Shown: positions 1-5,375 of the stretch, piece after piece
How the letters are laid out: every line of letters begins with the position of its first letter
Position numbering within the stretch: the first letter of the stretch is position 1
Source: Gammaproteobacteria bacterium
Lineage (GTDB): Bacteria; Pseudomonadota; Gammaproteobacteria; SZUA-140
Length of the DNA: 5,375 bases
Assembly (NCBI GenBank): GCA_026994735.1
Contig: JALWQD010000200.1
Span: forward strand, 1-5,375
Direction: 5' to 3'
Program-made: the position numbers and the translations under genes
The notes under the pieces: model-generated
Database searches by the model: none
What the model was told of the DNA's origin: nothing
What the model saw: the letters and a program-made list of their open reading frames with translations, nothing else

Positions 1-37
1 GATTACAGCTCAGGAGGCGTGCCACAGAAAACCCGGT

Positions 38-1039
38 TTACTGAACGACTGACGTCGAGGGCGGCAGCGTCAGTATCTGTACTCTCCCATTCAGACTATC
101 GGCGACAACCAGACGCCCGTTGGCATAAAAAAGATCTGTAATGCGTTTGAATTGTCCGGGAGCGACACCATGGTGGCCAAGTGTTTGCACCAGCTTGTCT
201 CCCTGATAGACGCGAATCGTATCATCCAGATAATCGGCAACAAAAGCGCGTCCATAAGCGTCGGCGGCAATGGCTTTTGGAAAAGTCACCGTGTCCTTCT
301 CAAGAGCCGATGCATAACGGCCATCACGAGACATTATTTGCACCCGGTGCTCACCAAAGCGGGTAGCCACATAATAGCCAAGGCTGCCAGCAGCAATATC
401 GGTGATGCGGCGAAAATGTCCTTGGCCATCACCGCGCTGCCCCAGCACTCCGATCATGCCACCAGCCAGATTAAAGACCATGACATCATCATTAAAACCA
501 TCAGCAATGAACAAACGACCGTTTTCTTCTTCGACAAGAATGGCCACAGGGCGACCAATATTGATAGCGTCAGAATACTCTCTCAGCAGTTGCCCCTGAG
601 CGGAAAAATGTAACACGCGTGCACCCACAGGATCGGCCAGATAATAGGAGTAATCACTGGCGACAAAGATACCACTGATGTCATTACCCTTGAGATCGCG
701 TAAATCCATGACCTGCTCAAGTCGTCTCAGAGCGAGGTCATAGCGGTAAAGAACATCGAGACCAGCATCAGCGATATAAAGCCACTGGCCACGTAAAGCA
801 ACGGCTGTCGGTCTCTGAAAACGGACATACTCCAGGCCAGTCCAGCGGTTCCCCTCAAGCAGGCCACCTTCAATGCTTTCCCAGTTGCCGTCCGTCGCCG
901 ACAAGGCTTCAGCAGCAGTTCCTGTCTCCGGCAACATGCCAGACAGCCGTTCACCGATGCCGGAACAGCCCGTCAACGGCAAACAACAAACCGCCATGAT
1001 CAGCGCAACAAGGTAGTTTCTTTGGCTACTGAATGACAT
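38..1039 (-). CDS. NHL-type six-bladed beta-propeller lipoprotein
   Basis: 333 residues. The N-terminus has Arg7, a hydrophobic core and the lipobox LTGC (Cys25), so the protein should be lipid-anchored, most likely in the outer membrane because a Ser, not Asp, follows the Cys. After a ~45-residue linker come six blades with the NHL pattern (P-x-A-I/V, then a (Y/F)(I/V)AD strand, then an R-V-x-(I/V/F) strand): about 74-102, 119-155, 161-209, 210-246, 253-297 and 298-325. Clear signatures are LYIADAGLDVLYRYD, LFIADGFNDDVMVFN, AFVADYLDDTIRVY and LVVADSLNGRVQIL. Two blades end in GxxGxxxGxF (201-209 and 288-297), a classic NHL linker. No enzyme residues or Cys clusters are seen in the propeller. 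The start at 1039 lies inside the preceding cytochrome gene (40-nt overlap); the next Met (residue 15) would lack a charged N-region. Propellers of this type usually bind proteins or ligands, so a scaffold role in the redox complex is inferred. Confidence 0.88.
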   Translation of the reverse strand: MSFSSQRNYLVALIMAVCCLPLTGCSGIGERLSGMLPETGTAAEALSATDGNWESIEGGLLEGNRWTGLEYVRFQRPTAVALRGQWLYIADAGLDVLYRYDLALRRLEQVMDLRDLKGNDISGIFVASDYSYYLADPVGARVLHFSAQGQLLREYSDAINIGRPVAILVEEENGRLFIADGFNDDVMVFNLAGGMIGVLGQRGDGQGHFRRITDIAAGSLGYYVATRFGEHRVQIMSRDGRYASALEKDTVTFPKAIAADAYGRAFVADYLDDTIRVYQGDKLVQTLGHHGVAPGQFKRITDLFYANGRLVVADSLNGRVQILTLPPSTSVVQ

Positions 1040-1626
1040 CGACCGCAGTTCATTGTTGGTGGAAAGGCAACCTTACCGTGGCAAACACCACAATAGTTAC
1101 CCTGAATGATCGCCGACATCGATATCGGGTTGGCGCCCTTTTGAGGAATAAAGATAGCCGGATGACAGTTCGCACAGGTCAGCCATTCCGTATGCTGCTT
1201 GTGAGGGAAACGAACATTCGGCATCGAGCGTGTTCGTTTAAAAATGATATCGAAGTCGACGACAAACATCTCGCCATTCTCTTTCAGAGACTTACGCGGA
1301 TCAATCAAGCCATTTTCAAGCGTTTTCACCCAATCGACGATGCCCATGCTGTCACGCGGAAAATTGGCCATCGCTTCGTAAGGCTGCTGGAGTATATTGA
1401 CAGCCTCATCGGTAGGATCATGAATGCCATCATTGGCAATATCAACAACCTGGGCGCGCAACTGGAAGTGCTCACCACGTGACCAGTAAAAGCCACCGCC
1501 AGGACTCGTCTCAGCCAGTGCTGCCGTCATTGGCAAGAGCAGGTACAGCGCCGCCAAACAGAGCTTGCAACAGCGATAAGCGGCGCGATGCAGCGGCAGA
1601 TGCCAGCAAGAGTTATCTCTGCTCAA
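1000..1626 (-). CDS. Triheme c-type cytochrome with an N-terminal DGIHD/VDWVK domain (copy 2, TTG start)
   Basis: 208 residues. A long basic, Cys-containing N-region leads into a hydrophobic core (LCLAALYLLLPMTAALA), with cleavage probable after residue 38. The start is TTG at 1626, overlapping the previous TGA stop as TTGA; no ATG or GTG gives a complete signal peptide, and GTAGGTG lies just upstream. The mature protein has DGIHD (66-70), ILQQP and VDWVK (97-101), FVVDFDII (121-128), then FPHKQH (140-145), CANCH (151-155), CGVCH (179-183) and CGRCH (194-198). H142 and H145 are likely distal ligands, so three bis-His hemes are expected. It shares the whole architecture of the cytochrome at 3269-3934, including the identical block PAIFIPQKGAN, and differs in a shorter heme 2-3 spacing and a shorter tail without the basic extension. 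Its last 40 nt overlap the next gene. It probably works with the cupredoxin protein encoded just upstream. Confidence 0.9.
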   Translation of the reverse strand: MSRDNSCWHLPLHRAAYRCCKLCLAALYLLLPMTAALAETSPGGGFYWSRGEHFQLRAQVVDIANDGIHDPTDEAVNILQQPYEAMANFPRDSMGIVDWVKTLENGLIDPRKSLKENGEMFVVDFDIIFKRTRSMPNVRFPHKQHTEWLTCANCHPAIFIPQKGANPISMSAIIQGNYCGVCHGKVAFPPTMNCGRCHSVAKETTLLR

Positions 1627-3209
1627 CGGACACCTACAACACGTAAGGCGCGGCGAATGTGGCTCGTTGCTCCTTGCAACATCAAAATGCCTTTCTTGTA
1701 GTTACCTGCTGCAGCAACCGGCAAGGCTTTAGCTTTAATCTCCTGGCCACGTTGGACGTATTTTTTCATAATTCCCTGCATAGCTGCCGATGGCTGTTTC
1801 TGTTCAATGGCCACAGGTACAAGTTCTTCATAGCTCAGGTAACGTGACAGTTCATATTCATATTCACCTTTCGGCGTTTCAAAGACCAGTTCGTATGACA
1901 GTGTCTGGCTTTTGAGCATTGCTGACAGGGCCTCTGTCAAAGCTGTCTGAGCCTTGGCCAAAAGCGTATTCGCCTGTCGGTAATCACCAGCGTCAGCAAG
2001 TTTGGCGGCACGTGCCTGAGTCGCTTCAATAGCAGCCAAATCTACATTCGGCAAATCCTTAACCTTTTTCTTCGTCAACAGCTTGTGATTACGTTGATAC
2101 GATTTGCGGTAAGTATTGAGGCCATCGACAAGTTCCTTGTACTTGGCCTTGCCGGCAGAATCCTCACCATCGTCATCAAGCAAGGAAGCTGGCACCAACT
2201 GTCCGGCTTTACTCATTGCCTTCATGGCCTGATCAGCAAAACCCAGAGCGGCCGCATACTTCTTCATCCGGTAAGACTTTTGGGCCTCCTCAAAAGCGCT
2301 CTGAGCATTGGCAAACAATTGTTTTGCCTTGGTATTGTCGCTGTCTTCTATACGTTTTGCTACCGCAGAGCCGGCAACATACATGCGTGTAAAGTCAATT
2401 TTTTGCTTCGCCATACGCGAAGATATCTTACCTTTGCGTACTGATGCCATGCCACCCTTGCTCAGGTCTGCCTTGAATTTGGCAACGGCTTTATCAAGGT
2501 CAAATGACTGGCCAGGATTGATAACAAAAATGGGTCCACCCATGTAAGCGTGATTACGACAGGCATAGAAAACAATATCCGGTGTCGTCGAGTCGGCGGT
2601 AAACGTTAGATTACCGTTATAAATAAAATTCCCTTTGACTCCCTTGGCAAGGGTAAAACCGCCACGTCCAACCGCTTTCCGGGCAAGGTAAAAATCATGC
2701 TGAATAGCCGTATCAACGCGAAAAGTATATTTCTCGCCACGCACAACAACAAGTGGTTTGCTCTGAATACCGTTGACAGAAAAACCCTTTTCACTGCCAC
2801 GCTTGTAATAGAAATGCTGGTTATTCTTGTGAATTGAATGAACAACAAAGGTGTGCGCTGGCAGTTTTGAGAAATCTTCTGCCGGGGCTGCCTGAACAGG
2901 CTTGGCAGTGATTTTTGGTGCCTGCTCTACAACAGCCGCTGTCTTTAGCGGCACTTTCTCTGTCGGGGCAGCAACGTCACCTGCCGTCTTTTCTGCCGCC
3001 ATTCGCTCGGCGCTGGCCAAGACAGGCTTCTCGCCAGTTGATGCAGTGCTATGGGTCGCCGTAACAGTGGCCGGTTTTGATTGTGCAGCCGGGTCAGAAG
3101 CCCCCGGCATACGCATTTCCGTTATTTGGCTACAACTCGCTGTCACCAGAACAGCGCCGAGAATCGTCAAGGGGGGGAGGAGCTTCCCCCGGTTATGGGC
3201 AATGCTCAT
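1623..3209 (-). CDS. Cupredoxin-domain probable lipoprotein with helical repeats
   Basis: 528 residues. The N-terminus has a basic region, a hydrophobic core and VTASC with Cys26, a plausible though imperfect lipobox (Thr at -3). Residues ~35-113 form an Ala/Pro/Lys/Thr-rich linker without predicted fold. Residues ~118-230 look like a cupredoxin: beta-rich, with GFSVNGI, a LVVVRGEKYTF strand, QHDFYL (H171) and a final loop ACRNHAYMGG. C217, H220 and M223 follow the C-x2-H-x2-M spacing of amicyanin, and with H171 they make a full type I copper ligand set. Residues ~280-528 are mainly helical, with three similar hairpins around KKYAAALGFADQAM (316-329), GDYRQANTLLAKA (408-420) and GNYKKGILMLQGA (502-514), TPR-like in style. 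The gene lies between the two paralogous triheme cytochromes and overlaps the next by 4 nt. Inferred role: an envelope-anchored copper electron carrier or assembly scaffold. Family name not recognised; copper binding is predicted, not shown. Confidence 0.85.
   Translation of the reverse strand: MSIAHNRGKLLPPLTILGAVLVTASCSQITEMRMPGASDPAAQSKPATVTATHSTASTGEKPVLASAERMAAEKTAGDVAAPTEKVPLKTAAVVEQAPKITAKPVQAAPAEDFSKLPAHTFVVHSIHKNNQHFYYKRGSEKGFSVNGIQSKPLVVVRGEKYTFRVDTAIQHDFYLARKAVGRGGFTLAKGVKGNFIYNGNLTFTADSTTPDIVFYACRNHAYMGGPIFVINPGQSFDLDKAVAKFKADLSKGGMASVRKGKISSRMAKQKIDFTRMYVAGSAVAKRIEDSDNTKAKQLFANAQSAFEEAQKSYRMKKYAAALGFADQAMKAMSKAGQLVPASLLDDDGEDSAGKAKYKELVDGLNTYRKSYQRNHKLLTKKKVKDLPNVDLAAIEATQARAAKLADAGDYRQANTLLAKAQTALTEALSAMLKSQTLSYELVFETPKGEYEYELSRYLSYEELVPVAIEQKQPSAAMQGIMKKYVQRGQEIKAKALPVAAAGNYKKGILMLQGATSHIRRALRVVGVR
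1631..1637 (-). promoter_or_regulatory. Ribosome site supporting the TTG start of cytochrome copy 2
   Basis: The minus strand reads GTAGGTG, then TCCG, then the TTG at 1626. The spacing is short (4 nt) but the AGGTG core is reasonable. It lies inside the last codons of the cupredoxin gene, so start-stop coupling by terminating ribosomes probably contributes. Confidence 0.45.
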
Positions 3210-3227
3210 GGTTACAATTCCCCCCCT
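3170..3227 (-). repeat. 9-nt inverted repeat linking the ribosome site to the start of the cupredoxin gene
   Basis: In the mRNA sense, AGGGGGGGA (3227-3219) lies 9 nt before the ATG at 3209 and is the only purine-rich ribosome-binding candidate. It is perfectly complementary to TCCCCCCCT (3178-3170), inside codons 11-14, with a 40-nt loop. A competing short hairpin can form entirely inside the gene: GGGGGA (3190-3185) with TCCCCC (3178-3173), loop 6 nt. Both use the same C-run and so exclude each other. The complementarity is directly visible; any control of translation is inference. Confidence 0.4.
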
Positions 3228-3268
3228 ACGAGGTTTAATGACCAGGCCTTAGTGCGTCGAACCCCAGC

Positions 3269-3934
3269 TTACTTCCAGGGATTACGCAGTGTCGCCTCAC
3301 TCAGTGGCGGCTTCCATCCCTTAGGCTTGGGCTTGGAATGGCACTTGCGGCAACTCTTCGTCGTAATCGGAAAAGAAACCTTGCCATGGCAGACACCACA
3401 CTTACGTCCCAACAAAATAGCCGACATATTAATCTGGTTGGCGCCTTTCTGAGGAATAAAGATAGCCGGGTGACAGTTTGAGCAAAACAGCCATTCCGTG
3501 TGTTGGCGGTGAGGAAAGACGACATCAGGAACCGATGCTTTTACTGGGCGAACAATATCCAGGTCCATGACAAAAGGTTCTTCGGCTGAATTCAGACGAT
3601 CCCAACGTGGACGCAACAATTTCTGATCAATCGCCTTAACCCAGTCAACATAGTTACCGAACGCTGTCTTGGGCAGCTCGGCAAACGCTTCACGTGGCGA
3701 CTGGAGAATGAATGTTGCTTCATTCTCAACATCGTGAATGCCATCTTCAGGAGGGGGCGGATTACGGCTTTTTTCCTTCTTCAGATTTCGATTGAAGGTA
3801 TTGGCCTGTGAAACAGCCGCCAACTGCAGTGTTTCTGCACCTTCAGCAGCAATCACCTGAACCGGCAAGGCAACAATAGCCAGCAATGCCCCCAGGGCGA
3901 GGACAGGTACGCACTTAAGACTTGATAGATTCAT
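3269..3934 (-). CDS. Triheme c-type cytochrome with an N-terminal DGIHD/VDWVK domain (copy 1)
   Basis: A 221-residue exported cytochrome. The signal peptide runs to about residue 30 (core VLALGALLAIVALPV, cleavage near VIAA). A Lys/Pro-rich stretch (51-62) precedes a ~70-residue domain running from DGIHD (65-69) through a VDWVK helix (96-100) to FVMDLDIV (121-128). The heme domain follows: FPHRQH (140-145), CSNCH (151-155), CGVCH (179-183) and CRKCH (195-199). H142 and H145 are probable distal ligands, so three bis-His hemes are expected, as in c(7)-type triheme cytochromes. An insertion-like PAIFIPQKGANQINM segment separates hemes 1 and 2. The gene starts 17 nt after the previous stop, behind a strong ribosome site, so it is probably co-transcribed. 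It is clearly paralogous to the cytochrome at 1000-1626. The tail is basic (KPKPKGWK). Heme attachment is certain by motif; the redox partner is unknown. Confidence 0.92.
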   Translation of the reverse strand: MNLSSLKCVPVLALGALLAIVALPVQVIAAEGAETLQLAAVSQANTFNRNLKKEKSRNPPPPEDGIHDVENEATFILQSPREAFAELPKTAFGNYVDWVKAIDQKLLRPRWDRLNSAEEPFVMDLDIVRPVKASVPDVVFPHRQHTEWLFCSNCHPAIFIPQKGANQINMSAILLGRKCGVCHGKVSFPITTKSCRKCHSKPKPKGWKPPLSEATLRNPWK

Positions 3935-3940
3935 GTTCTC

Positions 3941-3950
3941 CCTCCTCCCC
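3941..3950 (-). promoter_or_regulatory. Strong Shine-Dalgarno for triheme cytochrome copy 1
   Basis: The minus strand reads GGGGAGGAGG beginning two bases after the preceding TAA stop, with AGGAGG 6 nt before the ATG at 3934. This is a near-consensus site confined to the 17-nt gap, and it supports high expression and the chosen start. Confidence 0.75.
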
Positions 3951-3951
3951 T

Positions 3952-4401
3952 TTATTTATTCTTTTTCATTGATTTGCCGACTGGCAGTGGCTTGTATGCC
4001 GGGGCGACAAGACGTTGCAACGTACTGCCATGAAAATGGGTAGGTGTACCGGGAATCCCCGAGTGGCACATGGCACAGTTTTCTACCGACCAGGCCACTT
4101 CACCATTGTGACAAGCACCACAAAACTTGCCATCGATGATCTTCGCCATGGTAATTTTGTTACCACCTGCCTTGAATTTGAAACCAAGGTCAGCATGACA
4201 AACCTTGCAGCGGAAACGAATGCGGTGAAACCAATGCGGAAATACCGCTGGGCGCATACCCGCAGCATCGGCATAGTTATTAATCACGACGTCGGCATAT
4301 TCGGCATTGGACGACGGAGAAACAAGCAACATCGTCAAGCCCATCATGACCCCCGCCACCATCGACCCCCATACTCGCTTATGCATGGCCTGTGCTGTCA
4401 T
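3952..4401 (-). CDS. Small periplasmic triheme c7-like cytochrome
   Basis: A 149-residue exported c-type cytochrome with three CxxCH heme-binding motifs: CKVCH (65-69), CGACH (94-98) and CAMCH (109-113). A signal peptide (Lys/Arg near residue 8, hydrophobic core ~14-28, cleavage probably after SNA at 33) sends it to the periplasm. The core pattern, FPHWFH before heme 1, then a GxNxITM segment, CGxCHNG and CxxCH, is typical of the c(7)-type triheme cytochrome domain. H56 and H59 are likely distal ligands, giving bis-His low-potential hemes. I start at the ATG at 4401, because GAGGAGAGGG lies 6 nt upstream; the in-frame ATG at 4419 has no ribosome binding site and overlaps that signal. The C-terminus is Lys-rich (KSMKKNK), possibly a docking surface. 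It lacks the N-terminal domain of its two relatives in the cluster. Likely an electron shuttle; partners are inferred from neighbours only. Confidence 0.92.
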   Translation of the reverse strand: MTAQAMHKRVWGSMVAGVMMGLTMLLVSPSSNAEYADVVINNYADAAGMRPAVFPHWFHRIRFRCKVCHADLGFKFKAGGNKITMAKIIDGKFCGACHNGEVAWSVENCAMCHSGIPGTPTHFHGSTLQRLVAPAYKPLPVGKSMKKNK

Positions 4402-4407
4402 ATCACA

Positions 4408-4417
4408 CCCTCTCCTC
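4408..4417 (-). promoter_or_regulatory. Strong Shine-Dalgarno that decides the start of the small cytochrome
   Basis: On the minus strand the sequence reads GAGGAGAGGG, followed by 6 nt (TGTGAT) and ATG at 4401. The longer-frame ATG at 4419 is preceded by AT-rich sequence with no purine run and would be directly next to this site. The spacing therefore favours the shorter protein. Confidence 0.75.
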
Positions 4418-4467
4418 ATAACTATTCGTGTTTTTTATTGTGGTCACGCACCTGACCGCCGCTGATA

Positions 4468-5375
4468 TCAAAACCTTCGATCAGCCTGGAGATAGATCAG
4501 GTTAAAACTTTCATTATTGGTCACGATCCGGCGCCAGCTGAAACTCGCATCGACCATGCCGATTGCGTAATTCACCCGATTCTCCCATTCCGTACGATCA
4601 ACCCCGCTATCTCTATCCGCCCGCGATGTTCTGAGATCAGATACAAATCGCAAGCGAGGAACACCAAAGATATCCGCATGTCGGTAGCTCAGCTGTCCGG
4701 TCGCGGTTACTGTATCATTATTGGCGCGTCCGTTGAAGTCCTGATAGATAGCCTGGATAGTCAAATTACCGGACAGACTGCTGCGGCCATCAATATTCTG
4801 TCGCCGCTGCGCCTGCAGGTTAATAAACTGTTGATTATTCTCAAGGTCGCCAAAACTGCGGGCATCCGATAAGGTAATCTGGGCGTAACTGGTGCCATTT
4901 CCATGCGCCAGATCCCAGGACAAACTGGCCGAGTGATCAAGACGCTCATTGGTCGCCTCAACATCACCAAACTGCTGCACGGCACTCAGTGACTGACTCA
5001 GACTGAGGCGAAAGGTACCCCGTTGTGGATGCAGCCAAAGACGTTGCGCGTCATGAGAGAAACGTGCCGTCAGATCATGGGTATTCTGATTATCACTGGA
5101 CTGACTAGCCAGTCGCGTGGAGGCATTCCACTGATAGCTAAAACCGGAAAAGACATCATGGATATCAGACTGATAGAGTACGCCACCACGCTCGCGCCCA
5201 CTCGATTGTTGCCGGTCACCATTATCAGTAACCGCCAAATCAAGACTGGCATCAAAACGCAAATTGCGGGTCATTTGATAAAAAAGGCCGCCATTGGCGC
5301 TTAAAGAAAGTGAATCACTGCTTCCCAGGCCTGTCGTCGTTTCGTTATTGAGTGCATGCAAACGAACACCACCAC
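4468..5375 (-). CDS. Outer-membrane beta-barrel protein, C-terminal part (5' end beyond window)
   Basis: About 302 codons are visible. The frame stays open to the right edge, so the true start lies outside; a TTG at 5361 is only an internal codon. The protein is a succession of alternating polar/hydrophobic strands of 8-14 residues joined by short Asn/Asp/Gly/Ser-rich turns and longer charged loops, and I count roughly 14 strands. It ends with a strand finishing LQADRRF; a terminal Phe is the usual signal for insertion by the BAM machinery. There are no heme motifs and no Cys in the visible part. It resembles large porin-like barrels that sit beside multiheme cytochromes (MtrB/PioB-like or Geobacter Omb-like in concept), but I cannot assign it to a named family from the visible sequence. 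It is the first visible gene of the cluster and is followed after 66 nt by a triheme cytochrome. Inferred role: an outer-membrane channel or sheath for the redox proteins encoded downstream. The barrel call is firm; the conduit role is a guess. Confidence 0.8.
   Translation of the reverse strand, partial: GGVRLHALNNETTTGLGSSDSLSLSANGGLFYQMTRNLRFDASLDLAVTDNGDRQQSSGRERGGVLYQSDIHDVFSGFSYQWNASTRLASQSSDNQNTHDLTARFSHDAQRLWLHPQRGTFRLSLSQSLSAVQQFGDVEATNERLDHSASLSWDLAHGNGTSYAQITLSDARSFGDLENNQQFINLQAQRRQNIDGRSSLSGNLTIQAIYQDFNGRANNDTVTATGQLSYRHADIFGVPRLRFVSDLRTSRADRDSGVDRTEWENRVNYAIGMVDASFSWRRIVTNNESFNLIYLQADRRF

Noticed and set aside
1..25. Possible GTG start of a further downstream gene at position 25 on the minus strand
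   Set aside because: Only eight codons are visible and there is no ribosome site; nothing can be supported.
152..613. Open frame of 153 codons on the plus strand
   Set aside because: It lies wholly opposite the well-supported propeller gene, has no domain or export signal, and no ribosome site I trust.
995..997. Alternative propeller start at the ATG at 997, which would remove the overlap
   Set aside because: It would leave a lipoprotein signal with no positive charge and only ten residues before Cys25, and no ribosome site precedes it.
1033..1482. Open frame of 149 codons on the plus strand
   Set aside because: It is antisense to the triheme cytochrome with three CxxCH motifs; composition and lack of recognisable features point to a shadow frame.
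3171..3190. G/C homopolymer runs as a sequencing frameshift
   Set aside because: The reading frame stays open across them and gives a sensible signal peptide, so no frameshift is needed.
4402..4419. Upstream ATG at 4419 giving six extra residues to the small cytochrome
   Set aside because: No ribosome site in front of it, while a strong one lies correctly placed for the ATG at 4401; the extra residues add nothing to the signal peptide.
4442..4457. Hairpin GGTCA-6 nt-TGACC after the barrel gene as a terminator
   Set aside because: The stem is only 5 bp and is followed in the transcribed direction by an A-rich tract, not U residues, so it does not look like an intrinsic terminator.

Overview
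The window is a compact, single-direction gene cluster from a Gram-negative bacterium. All six recognisable genes lie on the minus strand, so transcription runs from the right edge (5375) to the left (1). Signal peptides, two lipoprotein-type N-termini, an outer-membrane beta-barrel and three multiheme c-type cytochromes place the products in the periplasm and outer membrane. The respiratory character and moderate GC content fit a Pseudomonadota or Desulfobacterota-like organism that uses multiheme cytochromes. No phylogenetic marker is present, so the lineage is inference only.

Layout in transcription order: (1) the C-terminal ~302 codons of an outer-membrane beta-barrel protein, cut by the right edge (4468-5375); (2) a small triheme c7-like cytochrome (3952-4401); (3) a second triheme cytochrome with an extra N-terminal domain (3269-3934); (4) a 528-residue probable lipoprotein joining a cupredoxin-like domain with an intact-looking type I copper ligand set to a long helical repeat region (1623-3209); (5) a third triheme cytochrome, paralogous to (2 in the pair) gene (3) (1000-1626); (6) a six-bladed NHL-type beta-propeller lipoprotein (38-1039). 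Gaps are short (66, 17 and 59 nt) or negative (a 4-nt TTGA overlap, then a 40-nt overlap), which supports one operon. The promoter and any terminator appear to lie outside the window.

Together the genes encode nine predicted hemes, one possible copper centre, a barrel that could pass through the outer membrane, and a propeller that could act as a scaffold. The simplest reading is an envelope electron-transfer module, possibly carrying electrons across or along the outer membrane. The gene combination is not one I can match to a named pathway such as Mtr, Pio, Omb-Oma-Omc or Ext. The direction of electron flow, the terminal partner and the substrate cannot be read from the sequence.

Smaller points: the second triheme-cytochrome copy starts with TTG inside the previous stop codon; the small cytochrome is better started at an internal ATG than at the longest-ORF ATG; and the G-run acting as ribosome binding site for the cupredoxin gene is perfectly complementary over 9 nt to a C-run just inside that gene.
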